Positions 44,244-53,049 of a DNA stretch of 64,000 nt are shown here, piece by piece. The notes below the pieces were generated by a model. It saw nothing but the letters and a program-made list of their open reading frames with translations, made no database searches and had not been told where the DNA came from. Source of the stretch: Paraburkholderia xenovorans LB400. GTDB lineage: Bacteria; Pseudomonadota; Gammaproteobacteria; Burkholderiales; Burkholderiaceae. Where the stretch lies: NCBI RefSeq assembly GCF_000013645.1, contig NC_007951.1:4712001-4776000 (forward strand), read 5' to 3'. Both the position numbers and the translations under genes were made by a program. Numbering within the stretch: position 1 is the stretch's first letter; every line of letters starts with the position of its first letter.

Positions 44244-45737
44244 ATGTCTGGAACCCGCATTACCGACCAACAGGTTTGTCTCTACATGAACAAGCGCAAA
44301 TGTCATTCGCAGGAAGTCGCCGCCGCCAAGACCGGCATCAGCGTGCGTACGGCGCGACGCATCGAGCGCGATGCCACGCTGCCGTCCCAGAAGCCACGTC
44401 AATCATGGCGGACCCGCCCTGATCCCTTCGTCGACGTTTGGGACAGCGAAGTCGTACCGTGGCTGCGCAACGCGCCCAACCTGATGGGCATCACGATCTT
44501 GCGCAAGCTGCAGGATGATCATCCGGATCGTTATCCCGATAGCATGCGTCGCACACTGGAGCGACGTATTCGTCAGTGGCGGGCACTCGAAGGGCCTAAT
44601 CTGGAGGTGTTCTTCCCCCAGGAGCATCAACCCGGCGTGCGCGGACTGTCGGACTTCACCGATATGAGCAAGCTCTGCGTGACGATTGGCGGTGCGCCAT
44701 TCGGCCACCGGTTGTATCACTTCGTGCTGGCGTTCTCGCGCTGGGAGTACGCGAATGTGATTGAAGGCGGCGAGAGTTTCGAAGCTCTCGCGGCCGGACT
44801 GCAGAACGCGCTGTGGCAGGCAGGTGGCTGCCCGCGCGAACATCGCTCTGACAGTCTGTCGGCCGCCTTCAAGAACCTGACCGAACAGCAGGACTTCACG
44901 ACGCGTTACGCGGCGCTGCTCGATCACTACGGCATGGAGGGTACGCGCAACAATCGCGGTCTCGGTCACGAGAACGGCAGCGTGGAATCCTCGCATCGAT
45001 ATCTGAAGGAAGCGGTCGACCAGGCCCTGATGCTGCGCGGCCATCGCGACTTCGCGGACCGGGTGGCCTACGATGAATTCATCCGTGAGGTGGTGATGCG
45101 CCGAAACCGGCGCAACGCTGCGGCGTTTCGCATTGAGCGTGCACAGTTGCAGGATTTGCCTGAACGCCGCACCACTGACTTCGCCGAGGAAGAGGCGCTC
45201 GTGACCCGTTGCAGCACTTTCACCGTGCGGGGCATCCTGTACAGCGCGCCGTCGCGCCTGATCGGCCATCGCCTCAAGGTGCGTCTCTACGGAGACCGGC
45301 TCGACTGCTATCTGTCAGGCGCACTGGTGCACAGTACGCCGCGAGGCTCCCGTGCAGCCGACAACCGCCACGCGCTTGATTACCGACACTTCATTGACTC
45401 ACTCAGGCGCAAGCCGCAGGCGTTCAAGGGGCTTGCGTTTCGTGATGCCCTGTTTCCTCGCGAAGCCTATCGCCGGACCTGGGAGCAGCTCGAGGGGAAA
45501 CTGTCGCAACGTCTGGCCTGCAAGAGCATGGTGGGCCTGCTAGAACTCGCGGGGCACCACGGTGTTGAAGCGGTGCTGGCCGAACGGCTTGAAGCGTTGC
45601 TTGCAGCCGGTGAGCTGCCCGATCTGAAGCAGTTGCGCGACGAGTTCGCGCCGCGTCAGGCCTTGTGTCCCGAAGTGGTGGTCGACATGCCACCCGTGGC
45701 GATCTATGACGAACTGCTCGACCAGGTGGCAGCATGA
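44244..45737 (+). CDS. istA: IS21 transposase IstA
   Basis: This is a 497-residue DDE transposase. An N-terminal helix-turn-helix (SQEVAAAKTGISVRTARRIERD) is followed by an rve-type catalytic domain (FTDMSKLCVTIGG, the HRSDSLSAAF segment, and ENGSVESSHRYLKEAVDQ containing the catalytic Glu). The stop overlaps the istB start by 4 bases. It appears intact. Confidence 0.93.
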   Translation: MSGTRITDQQVCLYMNKRKCHSQEVAAAKTGISVRTARRIERDATLPSQKPRQSWRTRPDPFVDVWDSEVVPWLRNAPNLMGITILRKLQDDHPDRYPDSMRRTLERRIRQWRALEGPNLEVFFPQEHQPGVRGLSDFTDMSKLCVTIGGAPFGHRLYHFVLAFSRWEYANVIEGGESFEALAAGLQNALWQAGGCPREHRSDSLSAAFKNLTEQQDFTTRYAALLDHYGMEGTRNNRGLGHENGSVESSHRYLKEAVDQALMLRGHRDFADRVAYDEFIREVVMRRNRRNAAAFRIERAQLQDLPERRTTDFAEEEALVTRCSTFTVRGILYSAPSRLIGHRLKVRLYGDRLDCYLSGALVHSTPRGSRAADNRHALDYRHFIDSLRRKPQAFKGLAFRDALFPREAYRRTWEQLEGKLSQRLACKSMVGLLELAGHHGVEAVLAERLEALLAAGELPDLKQLRDEFAPRQALCPEVVVDMPPVAIYDELLDQVAA

Positions 45738-46552
45738 ACGCTCCCGCCCATGACAACGGCCGTCTGGCCCTGATGCTCAACGAGCTGCGTTTGCCGACCA
45801 TCGGCAGGTTGTGGCCCGAGTTCGCGGAACGATCTGACAAGGAAGGCTGGCCGGCCACCCGGCTACTCGGCGCATTGCTCGAGCACGAACTGGCTGAACG
45901 AGCTAAACGACGTATCGAGCGCCACCGAACCGAGTCACATCTGGACCCGACAAAGACACTTGCGACCTTCGACTTCGGCATGGTGCCCATGGTCTCGAAG
46001 GCGCATGTCACTGCGTTGGCAACCGGAGAATCCTGGCTGGAGAAAGGCGCCACGATTCTCCTGTTCGGGCCGCCTGGCGCCGGCAAGAGTCATCTGGGAT
46101 CAGCCATCGGACACGCGTTGATCGACGCTGGCTACCGGGTGCTGTTCACGCGCACCAGTGAACTCGTCCAGAAGCTGCAGGCTGCACGCCAGAGCCTGCA
46201 ATTGCCATCCGCGCTTGCGAAGCTCGATCGCTTCGATCTCATCATTCTGGATGACCTGTCGTACGCGCGCAAGGACCAGGCCGAAACCAGTGTGCTGTTC
46301 GAACTGATTGCCGAGAGGTATGAGCGCAAAAGTCTTTTAATAACGGCCAATCAGCCGTTCTCTGGCTGGAATGATGTGTTCCCCGACCCCGGTATGACGG
46401 TCGCAGCCATCGACCGGCTCGTCCATCACTCGACGATCTTCGAGCTGAACGTCGAAAGCTATCGCCGTCGTAAGGCCAGCGACAAACAGAGCGCTCGCCG
46501 GCGACAATTACCCGACGACAATTACGAGGGAGGCGCGACAATTATGAATTAG
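45734..46552 (+). CDS. istB: IS21 helper ATPase IstB
   Basis: This is a 272-residue AAA+ ATPase (DnaC-like) that helps IstA in target choice. It has Walker A LFGPPGAGKSHL (about residues 115-122) and Walker B LIILDDLSYARK. An N-terminal helical IstB domain and the C-terminal NQPFSGWNDVFPDPGMT segment are typical. It is translationally coupled to istA. Confidence 0.93.
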   Translation: MNAPAHDNGRLALMLNELRLPTIGRLWPEFAERSDKEGWPATRLLGALLEHELAERAKRRIERHRTESHLDPTKTLATFDFGMVPMVSKAHVTALATGESWLEKGATILLFGPPGAGKSHLGSAIGHALIDAGYRVLFTRTSELVQKLQAARQSLQLPSALAKLDRFDLIILDDLSYARKDQAETSVLFELIAERYERKSLLITANQPFSGWNDVFPDPGMTVAAIDRLVHHSTIFELNVESYRRRKASDKQSARRRQLPDDNYEGGATIMN

Positions 46553-46696
46553 CCAGCGACAACTAAACCCGTCGACCGGCCAAGATAGTTGTCGCTGACC
46601 GGCCGTGCTGCTTGACGCCGTCTATTCCCCACCTAGCTTTTGAGTCCAGCAAGATCCACGATTGCGTCCGCAACTCACAACTTGCGGACGCAATTT

Positions 46697-47164
46697 ATGA
46701 CCCAGGATGACCTTTCATTTTTGCCCCTGCGGGTGACCCGCGTTGGCGTGGGTGGCAAGCGCAGCTTCGATCCTCTAGGCAAGCGGCGGCTGGTCGAGGC
46801 CTGCGAGCAGCCCGGTGCGTCATTGTCCGGTCTGGCGTTGAAGGCCGGGGTGAACGCCAATCAACTGCGTAAATGGGTTCGGCTGCATCGGCAGGCGCAA
46901 ACGCGCATGAGCAACGACGGCATGGCCGCTTCACCGTCGGCGTTCGTGCCGGTCGTCGCCATCGCCGATACGGCGCCGGCGCCTGCGTCGATGCATTCTG
47001 TGCGCATGCAGCCAGAACAGCGGTCATCGCATCTGTCTTCGCGCTCACCAGCGTCAGCATGGCTGTCGGCCCAGTTGCCCAATGGCGTAAAGCTTGAGCT
47101 CGAATGCTCGGAACGCGACGCCGCGCTCGTGAGCGCCATGATCGCGGCACTGGGACGGCGCTGA
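46697..47164 (+). CDS. tnpA: IS66 accessory protein TnpA
   Basis: This is a 155-residue IS66 OrfA with a transposase-type helix-turn-helix near the N-terminus (GKRRLVEACEQPGASLSGLALKAGVNANQLRKWVRLHR). The ATG at 46697 is preferred to upstream starts because it begins at the conserved region. The copy on the minus strand at 60024-60491 has the same sequence. The inserted IS21 lies upstream and separates this gene from the IS66 left end. Confidence 0.87.
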   Translation: MTQDDLSFLPLRVTRVGVGGKRSFDPLGKRRLVEACEQPGASLSGLALKAGVNANQLRKWVRLHRQAQTRMSNDGMAASPSAFVPVVAIADTAPAPASMHSVRMQPEQRSSHLSSRSPASAWLSAQLPNGVKLELECSERDAALVSAMIAALGRR

Positions 47165-47517
47165 TGTTTCGCTTCGAAGCTGATTTGAAGGTGTTCCTGC
47201 ACCGCGAGCCAATCGACTTCCGGGCAGGCATCAACAGTCTGGTGACGCTGGTCGAGCAATCCATGCAACTGGACCCGTTTGCGCGTGCCGTGTACGCCTT
47301 CCACAACCGCAGACGCAACCGGATCAAGCTGCTACTTTACGAGCGCAACGGTTTCTGGCTGATGTTGCGGCGTCTGGAAGAAGATCACTTCATCTGGCCG
47401 CGTCGGCAACAGGCGGTGATCGAACTGACGACCGAGCAGCTACGCTGGCTGCTCGAGGGTATCGACATCGAGGCAATGTGCCGTCATCCGGCGCGGCGGT
47501 ACCGCCACGCCAGCTAA
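47164..47517 (+). CDS. tnpB: IS66 accessory protein TnpB
   Basis: This is a 117-residue IS66 OrfB2 protein with the family motif DFRAGINSLVTLVEQ ... LDPFARAVYAFHNRRRNRIKLLLYERNGFWLMLRRLEE. The ATG overlaps the end of tnpA. TnpB is required for IS66 transposition; its exact role is unknown. Confidence 0.9.
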   Translation: MFRFEADLKVFLHREPIDFRAGINSLVTLVEQSMQLDPFARAVYAFHNRRRNRIKLLLYERNGFWLMLRRLEEDHFIWPRRQQAVIELTTEQLRWLLEGIDIEAMCRHPARRYRHAS

Positions 47518-47606
47518 TGACCGGCCTGCCGGCCAGCAACGCGCGCGAGGGACTGTTACAAATCTCCGTAAACCTGTAGCGCGCGGCATTCGACTATCCT
47601 GGGAGC

Positions 47607-49187
47607 ATGAATGAAGACGACTTCTCCCGATTGCCGCCCGCCGCCCAGGCCTATATCCGTGAACTGGAGTCACGCAACCAGCAGCTGGGCGAACGTATTG
47701 CCCAACTAGAGGAGCAGTTCCGCCTGGCGCAGAGCCAACGTTTCGCCCCGAGCAGTGAGAGGCTACGCGATCGTGTGTTCGACGAGGCTGAGCAGATCGC
47801 TGCGACCGAAGCGCATGACGCGGACGTCGCTGCCGACACCTTCACACTGCCCGATACTGGCCTGCCCGATGCGCCGCAACCGCCACGGCGCAGTCCTGGG
47901 CGCAAACCGCTACCGGCCCATCTGCCACGTCAGCGCATCGAATACGACCTGCCTGATGACCAGAAGATATGTCCGTGCTGCGCACACGAGCTTCACCGTA
48001 TGGGTGAAGAGATCAGCGAACAGCTGCATATCGAGGCGAAGGCCTCGGTGCTGCAGCATGTACGTTTCAAGTACGCGTGCCGGCACTGCGAGCGCCACGC
48101 CGAACGCACGCCGGTGATCACCTCACCGATGCCGGCGCAGCCATTGCCGGGCAGCAACGCGAGTGCGGCGATGATCGCCACCGTGACTGCCGGCAAGTAT
48201 GTCGACGGAACACCGCTATACCGGATGGCCAACGCATTGGGGCGCGCCGACATTGAAGTTGGACGCGGCACACTGGCCAACTGGATCATCCGGCCCGCCG
48301 AGCTGCACTATAGCCGGCTCTATGAGGCTCTACACAGGACACTGCTGTCGCAACCGCTGATTCACGGTGACGAGACAACGGTGCAGGTACTCAAGGAACC
48401 CGGCCGTGCTGCGCAGAGCACCTCGTATATGTGGACATATCGCAGTGCCGACGGCAGCACGCAGCCGGTTGTGCTGTTCGACTACCAGCCGGGGCGCGGG
48501 CAGGAATATCCTCAAGCGTTCCTCGCGGGCTATCAAGGCCTGCTGATGACGGATGGCTATGCCGCCTGGCGCACACTCGAAGGCCCCACGCACTTCGGCT
48601 GCCTGGCTCACGCCCGTCGCGCCTTCGTTGAAGCGCTCAAGGGCATGAAGAAACCCGGTGGCCGTGCCGCGCAGGCGCTGGAATACTTCAAGGCGCTGTA
48701 TCAGGTCGAAACGCTCACCAAAGCCGATCTGCCCGAAGGCGAGACGCGCGCTGACTACACATACCGCCTGCGTCAGCAACACAGCGTGCCACTACTCGAA
48801 GCATTCAGAAAGTGGCTGGACGACCAGGCACCGCAAGTCCTGCCAGAAAGTCTGCTGGGCAAGGCAATCTCATACACGCGAAACCAGTGGACGTATCTGT
48901 GTCGCTACGTGAGCGACGGGCTGGCCCCCATCGACAATAACGTCATCGAGCGAGACATCCGTCCATTCTGTACCGGCAGAAATTCATGGCTGTTCAGTGA
49001 CACGGTTGCCGGCGCGAAGGCAAGCGCCATGATCTACAGTCTTATGCTGACCTGCAGGGCTTGCAACGTCGAACCCTACGCCTACCTCGTGCACGTACTC
49101 ACCGAACTACCGAAGCGCGAACCGGATGCTGACGTGACCGACCTCTTGCCGTTCCACCTTGCAAAACTGACCACCGCCGCTCGTTGA
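47607..49187 (+). CDS. tnpC: IS66 transposase TnpC
   Basis: This is a 526-residue DDE transposase. An N-terminal leucine-zipper-like helix (ESRNQQLGERIAQLEEQFRLAQSQRFAPSSE) precedes zinc-binding CPCCAHELHRMGEE and YACRHCERH. The catalytic core follows (QPLIHGDETTVQVLKEPG, VLFDYQPGRGQEYPQAFL, LMTDGYAAW) and ends in APIDNNVIERDIRPFCTGRNSWLFSDT. It appears intact and is identical at protein level to copy 2. Confidence 0.93.
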   Translation: MNEDDFSRLPPAAQAYIRELESRNQQLGERIAQLEEQFRLAQSQRFAPSSERLRDRVFDEAEQIAATEAHDADVAADTFTLPDTGLPDAPQPPRRSPGRKPLPAHLPRQRIEYDLPDDQKICPCCAHELHRMGEEISEQLHIEAKASVLQHVRFKYACRHCERHAERTPVITSPMPAQPLPGSNASAAMIATVTAGKYVDGTPLYRMANALGRADIEVGRGTLANWIIRPAELHYSRLYEALHRTLLSQPLIHGDETTVQVLKEPGRAAQSTSYMWTYRSADGSTQPVVLFDYQPGRGQEYPQAFLAGYQGLLMTDGYAAWRTLEGPTHFGCLAHARRAFVEALKGMKKPGGRAAQALEYFKALYQVETLTKADLPEGETRADYTYRLRQQHSVPLLEAFRKWLDDQAPQVLPESLLGKAISYTRNQWTYLCRYVSDGLAPIDNNVIERDIRPFCTGRNSWLFSDTVAGAKASAMIYSLMLTCRACNVEPYAYLVHVLTELPKREPDADVTDLLPFHLAKLTTAAR

Positions 49188-49283
49188 GCTTGATCTGGTC
49201 GCCTTGCCGATCGATGCGCCGCCGCCTGGCACGTCAACCTCCATGCACCCCTATGAACTCGGTGTGCTAGATCGCGCGCTTAC

Positions 49284-49969
49284 GCATAAAGCTCCTTCGT
49301 GGCAAACTTCAAGAAGGGTGCGGGGCTGCAGTTGCCTTCGACGAATGCGTCAGGGTGGTGATGTACGTCATCAAGAAGATGAGCCGCCATGCGGGCCATG
49401 CACGACTGCTCATAAGTTGCTGGCGGGGCCATTTGCCCCGCCAGGCTGCTTCCTACCAGGCGCGATACGCCTGGTAGGAAGAATGGGCGTCCCCCTCCCA
49501 TACCGGAGGAGCCAACTTCAACAAGAAGCACATTATGGACGGGGCACGCCATCACGCAATCTAGGGACCACAGCAGACGGTTGTATTTCGGTCTCTTGTT
49601 GCTTTCATCGTCGCTATAGCAGAGCGGGCAATAACGTTCCTTCTGAGAAAGTAGCTTCCAACTGGGCACGATGTCACGCAGTGGAAGCAATGTCCTCAAG
49701 TGAAGGTCATTGCGGAGGGTGAGTTGAGACAACGCCTTTACCCATCTCTCAGCGTGCTCCGTTACTCCGTTCATGGAGCGCTCGTAACAGGAGTCCGCGA
49801 CATGTCTTTGGCCCCTAGTTGACGTATCGCTACCTATCAACGGCGCAACGCAGCGCAGTGCCAGCGTCCATGGACGCATCAGGTGGAGCTCAGCCAATCG
49901 GCGAAAGTAGCTAGCCAGGTCTTCGAAGCTGTCACCGCTCACCCCCAAAGGCGCGAGACCTAAAAATGC
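49284..49969 (-). pseudogene. TniQ-family protein, N-terminal half (split gene)
   Basis: This holds about 228 codons of a TniQ/TnsD-like protein, a DNA-binding target-selection factor of Tn7/Tn5053-type transposons. The N-terminus FLGLAPLGVSGDSFEDLASYFRRLAELH is cut by the IS3 element, so only the first 10-20 residues seem lost. The family zinc motif is intact: ERYCPLCYSDD ... LLWSLDCVMACPVHNVLLVE. The frame ends at the IS66 boundary in FATKELYA. It continues exactly in frame at 60586 (DVAINFAQHLGVG) once the inversion and IS66 are removed. TniQ alone cannot transpose; no TniA/TniB or TnsA/B/C is visible. Confidence 0.82.
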
Positions 49970-50018
49970 TGAACCGCCCCGGAAATGAATTGACCCCCGA
50001 GAGTTGGACGTTGAAGCG

Positions 50019-50863
50019 TTAATTTTTTCCCGCTCGCATTCGATATTCCACGGGACTCAGTCCACCAAGTTTCGATTTGATGCGATGCCGGTTGTAGTAA
50101 TCGATGTAGCCCTTCAGGCCTACCCTTAGGGCGTCGACGTCTTCGAAGTCCGTGAGATGGAAGTACTCGGCCTTCAGAGTGCCAAAGAAGCTCTCCATGG
50201 CCGCGTTATCGAAGCAATTTCCTTTTCTCGACATACTTTGCTTCATTCCGTAGCGCGCCAGTGCCGCTCGGTACGGTTGCATGCGATAGTGCCAACCCTG
50301 GTCTGAATGAAGCATCGGTGTAGCCGCATTCCCGCATTCCCGCATTTCTTGACAGCTTTCCTGAGCATGCCCATGACCATTGGGAAGTCGGGGCGATGGC
50401 TCGACTCGTAGGCAACAATTTCCCCATTGTAGAGGTCCATGACCGGAGAAAGGTACAGCTTTTTCCCCGCGACCCGGAACTCGGTCACATCGGTGACCCA
50501 CTTCTCGTTTGGGCTCGATGCGGTGAATTCACGATTGAGCAGGTTCGGAGCGGCCTCGCCGACCTCGCCCTGGTATGACCGGAACTTCTTCCGGCGCACC
50601 CTCGACCTGATTCCCAATTCGTTCATGAGGCGCTGCACCTTCTTGTGATTGACTAGCTCGCCATCACTGCGGATAGTTAAGGTGATGCGACGATAGCCAT
50701 ACAAGCCGCGATGTGCAGCATAGACAGCCTGAATCTTCGCCTTGAGTCCACGATGCCGGTCTGGGGCGGCCAACGTCTTGGCCCGATAGTAGTACGTACT
50801 GCGTGGCAACCCCGCAGCCCGGAGAAGGTCGGCCAAGGGGAATTCCTGCCTCAGTTCAAGCAC
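50019..50863 (-). pseudogene. IS3 transposase OrfB, frameshifted
   Basis: The integrase-core half of the transposase starts MLELRQEFPLADLLRAAGLPRS. It has the first catalytic Asp in KWVTDVTEF and continues to about residue 175. A second frame then carries HSDQGWHY (second Asp) and NAAMESFFGTLKAEY (Glu). The frame break coincides with an 8-bp tandem duplication, ATTCCCGC twice at 50328-50343. Removing one unit restores the continuous reading frame, so this copy is inactive by a recent duplication. Confidence 0.85.
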
Positions 50864-51390
50864 TATTTTGGCTCTTTCTGCCGCGCCAACTTCTTTGCTA
50901 GAACCAAGGCATTGAATTTTTTTAGGTACGCGACCTCCGCGCGTAACTGCTGATTCTCACGAAGCAGTTGGTCTGACTCCTCAGATCGCGGAGCTTCTAA
51001 CGACTGGTTCGAGGTCTTTTTCTTTGCTGGCACCGAAACATCCTGTCCCGACGGGTGCATGCCCTTTAGCGAACGGAGCTCTCCCCGTGCTTTCTGTTGT
51101 TGCCACATCGTGATGCTGTGCGGATTGCCGATATTGTAAATGGCAGCCAGCTCTCGACAGGAAAGGTTCTCAGCCACGCCCCGGTGCACCACCTCAAGCT
51201 TGAACTCAAGGGTGTAAGCGCCACGCTGGCGGATGAGCCCAGCGTTACCATGGTGACGATATGCCGCGACCCATCGCCTCACCATGCTTTCAGCAATACC
51301 GAACTTCGCCGCAAGGAGCTTATAGCCCCCTTTGCCAGCGAGATACTCGCGAACCACCTTCCCCTTAAACTTTACATCGAATTTCCTCAC
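50863..51390 (-). CDS. IS3 transposase OrfA
   Basis: This is a 175-residue protein with two helix-turn-helix segments (GKGGYKLLAAKFGIAESMVRRWVAAYR and NLSCRELAAIYNIGNPHSITMWQQQK). A C-terminal leucine zipper (ESDQLLRENQQLRAEVAYLKKFNAL) is typical of IS150-group OrfA. It overlaps the orfB start, where a programmed frameshift would normally join the two. Confidence 0.9.
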   Translation of the reverse strand: MRKFDVKFKGKVVREYLAGKGGYKLLAAKFGIAESMVRRWVAAYRHHGNAGLIRQRGAYTLEFKLEVVHRGVAENLSCRELAAIYNIGNPHSITMWQQQKARGELRSLKGMHPSGQDVSVPAKKKTSNQSLEAPRSEESDQLLRENQQLRAEVAYLKKFNALVLAKKLARQKEPK

Positions 51391-51444
51391 GGAGCCTCCA
51401 AGGTTGTGTCCAACTCTCGGGGGTCAATTCAAATCCGGGGCGGT

Positions 51445-51939
51445 TCAGAACGAGTAAGGCTCATGCACTCGCTCCAACCTGCGCCCCTCTCGGAGGAACG
51501 CGAGCGCCTTACGCACTTGGTCGTCCTGGATAACAGGCATGTGATTGCAACTGAATCCTCGCTCCCCACTCTGCAGCAGCGTGCCAAACGATTCACCGAG
51601 GGTGATGTTACGCGTGACATGGCCAGACCAACTACGGCTAGTGATGTCGACATAGCCCTGCTTGAAGAAGCCGAGTACGGAAACGAATCGATAAAGTCGA
51701 GAAAGTGCTTCATCAATGTCCTCGCGGGCGGCTGGCGTACTGACGCTCGGCGCGATGCGTCGCTCACCCTCTTGCCTGACTCCGTGGAGCAGGTATTCAG
51801 AGCCGTCATATTGAACCCAGACGTCATCAACGGGCCACGCTATGGACGAGGCAACGCCGACTGTTAGCCAGCCAACCCGGTCAGCAGCCTTCGCTAACGC
51901 ATCGGCTCCGAAGAGATGGGGGACGTACGGTGTCTTCAT
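51445..51939 (-). pseudogene. Unknown gene truncated by IS3
   Basis: This is the N-terminal 164 residues of an unrecognised soluble protein (MKTPYVPHLFGADALAKAADRVGWLTVG ...). It ends ...LERVHEPYSF, where the stop codon is supplied by the IS3 end. No domain is recognised. In the pre-inversion order it lay on the plus strand upstream of TniQ. ATG 51939 is chosen; a TTG 13 codons earlier has a better purine-rich site nearby. Confidence 0.55.
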
Positions 51940-52081
51940 GAATTGGAATGATGCGCCCCCGCTTCCTCCCAGTCGCAATCATTGACCCCGGTCGACCAAG
52001 GTTGTGCTGCCATGTAGACTGACCGGCAGGCGTCTACCGCGCAACGGGCAGCATGTCACCACACACTGAAGCGAGGCATTG

Positions 52082-52169
52082 ATGGAGAAGAACCTGCTCT
52101 TCAAGTACGTCAACGTTTCCACGCTGAAGCGGATACTTGGAGGGTCCATCCGCCTAACCCAGCCTGGGG
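52082..52169 (+). pseudogene. 5' fragment of a DUF2971-like gene cut by IS21
   Basis: ATG 52082, preceded by GCGAGG, encodes MEKNLLFKYVNVSTLKRILGGSIRLTQPG and then meets the IS21 end. The pattern LFKY...TLKRIL..S.R.TQP matches the start of DUF2971 proteins, where FNDPFE normally follows. The missing remainder is not found on the other side of the IS, and the IS has no target duplication. Confidence 0.5.
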
Positions 52170-52239
52170 TGTTGATTTGCGCCGCGAACTGACCCACTTT
52201 TTGCATCTAGAATTGACCCACCCCTGATGCTCAGAAACA

Positions 52240-53049
52240 TCATTCTGGTGCGTCGATTTCCTCCTCTTTTTGTCGTTTGGGTGAGCTTTTACGGGTTGCA
52301 GCCCGCGAAGCGGGCTGCCCCGCCGTGCTGTTTTTAAAGCGCCAGGAATCGTTGCCTGTTTCCACTATATGGCAGTGGTGTGTGAGTCGGTCAAGCAGCG
52401 CGGTCGTCATCTTTGCGTCGCCGAACACGTTCGACCATTCAGTAAAGCTCAGATTGGTCGTAACAAGAACGCTCGTGCGCTCGTAAAGTTTCGAGAGCAG
52501 ATGGAACAGTAGTGCCCCTCCGGTTTGCGTAAACGGGAGATAGCCCAGCTCGTCCAGAACAATGGCATCGACATACATCAGGCGATTTGCCAGTTGCCCG
52601 GGTTTGCCGGCTGCCTTCTCCGCTTCGAGCTGGTTTACGAGTTCAACCGTCGTAAAGAACCGCACCCGCTTTGCATGATTCTGTATTGCGTCAATACCGA
52701 TGGACGTCGCAAGGTGCGTCTTTCCCGTTCCAGGTCCACCGATGAACACTACGTTCTGCGCGGACTCGCAGAAGCGGACCGTGTGGAGTTCTCGCACAAG
52801 AGTTTCATCGACGCTCGCCTGCTGGAAGTCGAAGCCGGCAAGGTCACGGTGCGCGGGGAAACGCGCGGCGGCCATCTGATAGTTGATTGACCTGACCTGT
52901 CGTTCAGCCGTTTCCGCTTTGAGAAGCATCTGCATGAATTTCTCCGGTTCAAAGTCGCTGTGTCGCGCCTGTGCTACCAGTTCGGGCCACGCTTGCGCCA
53001 TTCCGTGAAGCTTCAGCGACTTGAGAAGTGCGGCAGTTTCATTCGACAT
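52240..53049 (-). CDS. istB: IS21 helper ATPase IstB (second element)
   Basis: This is a 269-residue AAA+ ATPase. It starts MSNETAALLKSLKLHGMAQAWPELV, with Walker A IGGPGTGKTHL and Walker B AIVLDELGYLPF, and ends with a basic Ser/Lys-rich tail. ATG 53049 has a strong GGAGGA site that lies within the last istA codons, so it is translationally coupled. Confidence 0.93.
   Translation of the reverse strand: MSNETAALLKSLKLHGMAQAWPELVAQARHSDFEPEKFMQMLLKAETAERQVRSINYQMAAARFPAHRDLAGFDFQQASVDETLVRELHTVRFCESAQNVVFIGGPGTGKTHLATSIGIDAIQNHAKRVRFFTTVELVNQLEAEKAAGKPGQLANRLMYVDAIVLDELGYLPFTQTGGALLFHLLSKLYERTSVLVTTNLSFTEWSNVFGDAKMTTALLDRLTHHCHIVETGNDSWRFKNSTAGQPASRAATRKSSPKRQKEEEIDAPE

Larger units (their letters stand above)
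44081..46624 (+). mobile_element. IS21-family element (2,544 bp) inside IS66 copy 1
   Basis: It is inserted 22 bases inside the IS66 left end with an 8-bp target duplication TTCCCCAC (44073-44080 and 46625-46632). The ends are related, TGGGCGGCGAC and (reverse) TAGACGGCGTC. Each end carries internal repeats of the form GCGACAA-TATCTTGGCCGGTCG, typical of multiple transposase binding sites in IS21 elements. It contains istA and istB. Confidence 0.92.
44059..49283 (+). mobile_element. IS66-family element, copy 1, interrupted by an IS21 element
   Basis: The terminal repeats begin GTAAGCGCGAAATTTT at 44059 and end CGCGCGCTTAC at 49283. After removing the inserted IS21 and its 8-bp duplication the element is 2,673 bp, exactly the length of copy 2. 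It encodes tnpA, tnpB and tnpC. The 8-bp flanks differ (agatgaac left, gcataaag right). They match, inverted, the flanks on the same-numbered ends of copy 2, showing recombination between the copies. At least one base differs between copies (49243 versus 57945). Confidence 0.93.
49970..51447 (-). mobile_element. IS3-family (IS150-like) element, 1,478 bp
   Basis: The ends are inverted repeats TGAACCGCCCCGG... of about 40 bp with few mismatches; both begin TGAACC. The element carries orfA and a frameshifted orfB. The flanking bases (left ...aaatgc, right gaacga...) show no target duplication, so the two flanks were probably not neighbours when it inserted. It truncates the TniQ gene on one side and an unknown gene on the other. 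Confidence 0.9.

Noticed and set aside
51979..52206. Minus-strand frame upstream of the truncated unknown gene
   Set aside because: Runs antisense to the DUF2971-like fragment and into the IS21 end; no sign of coding.
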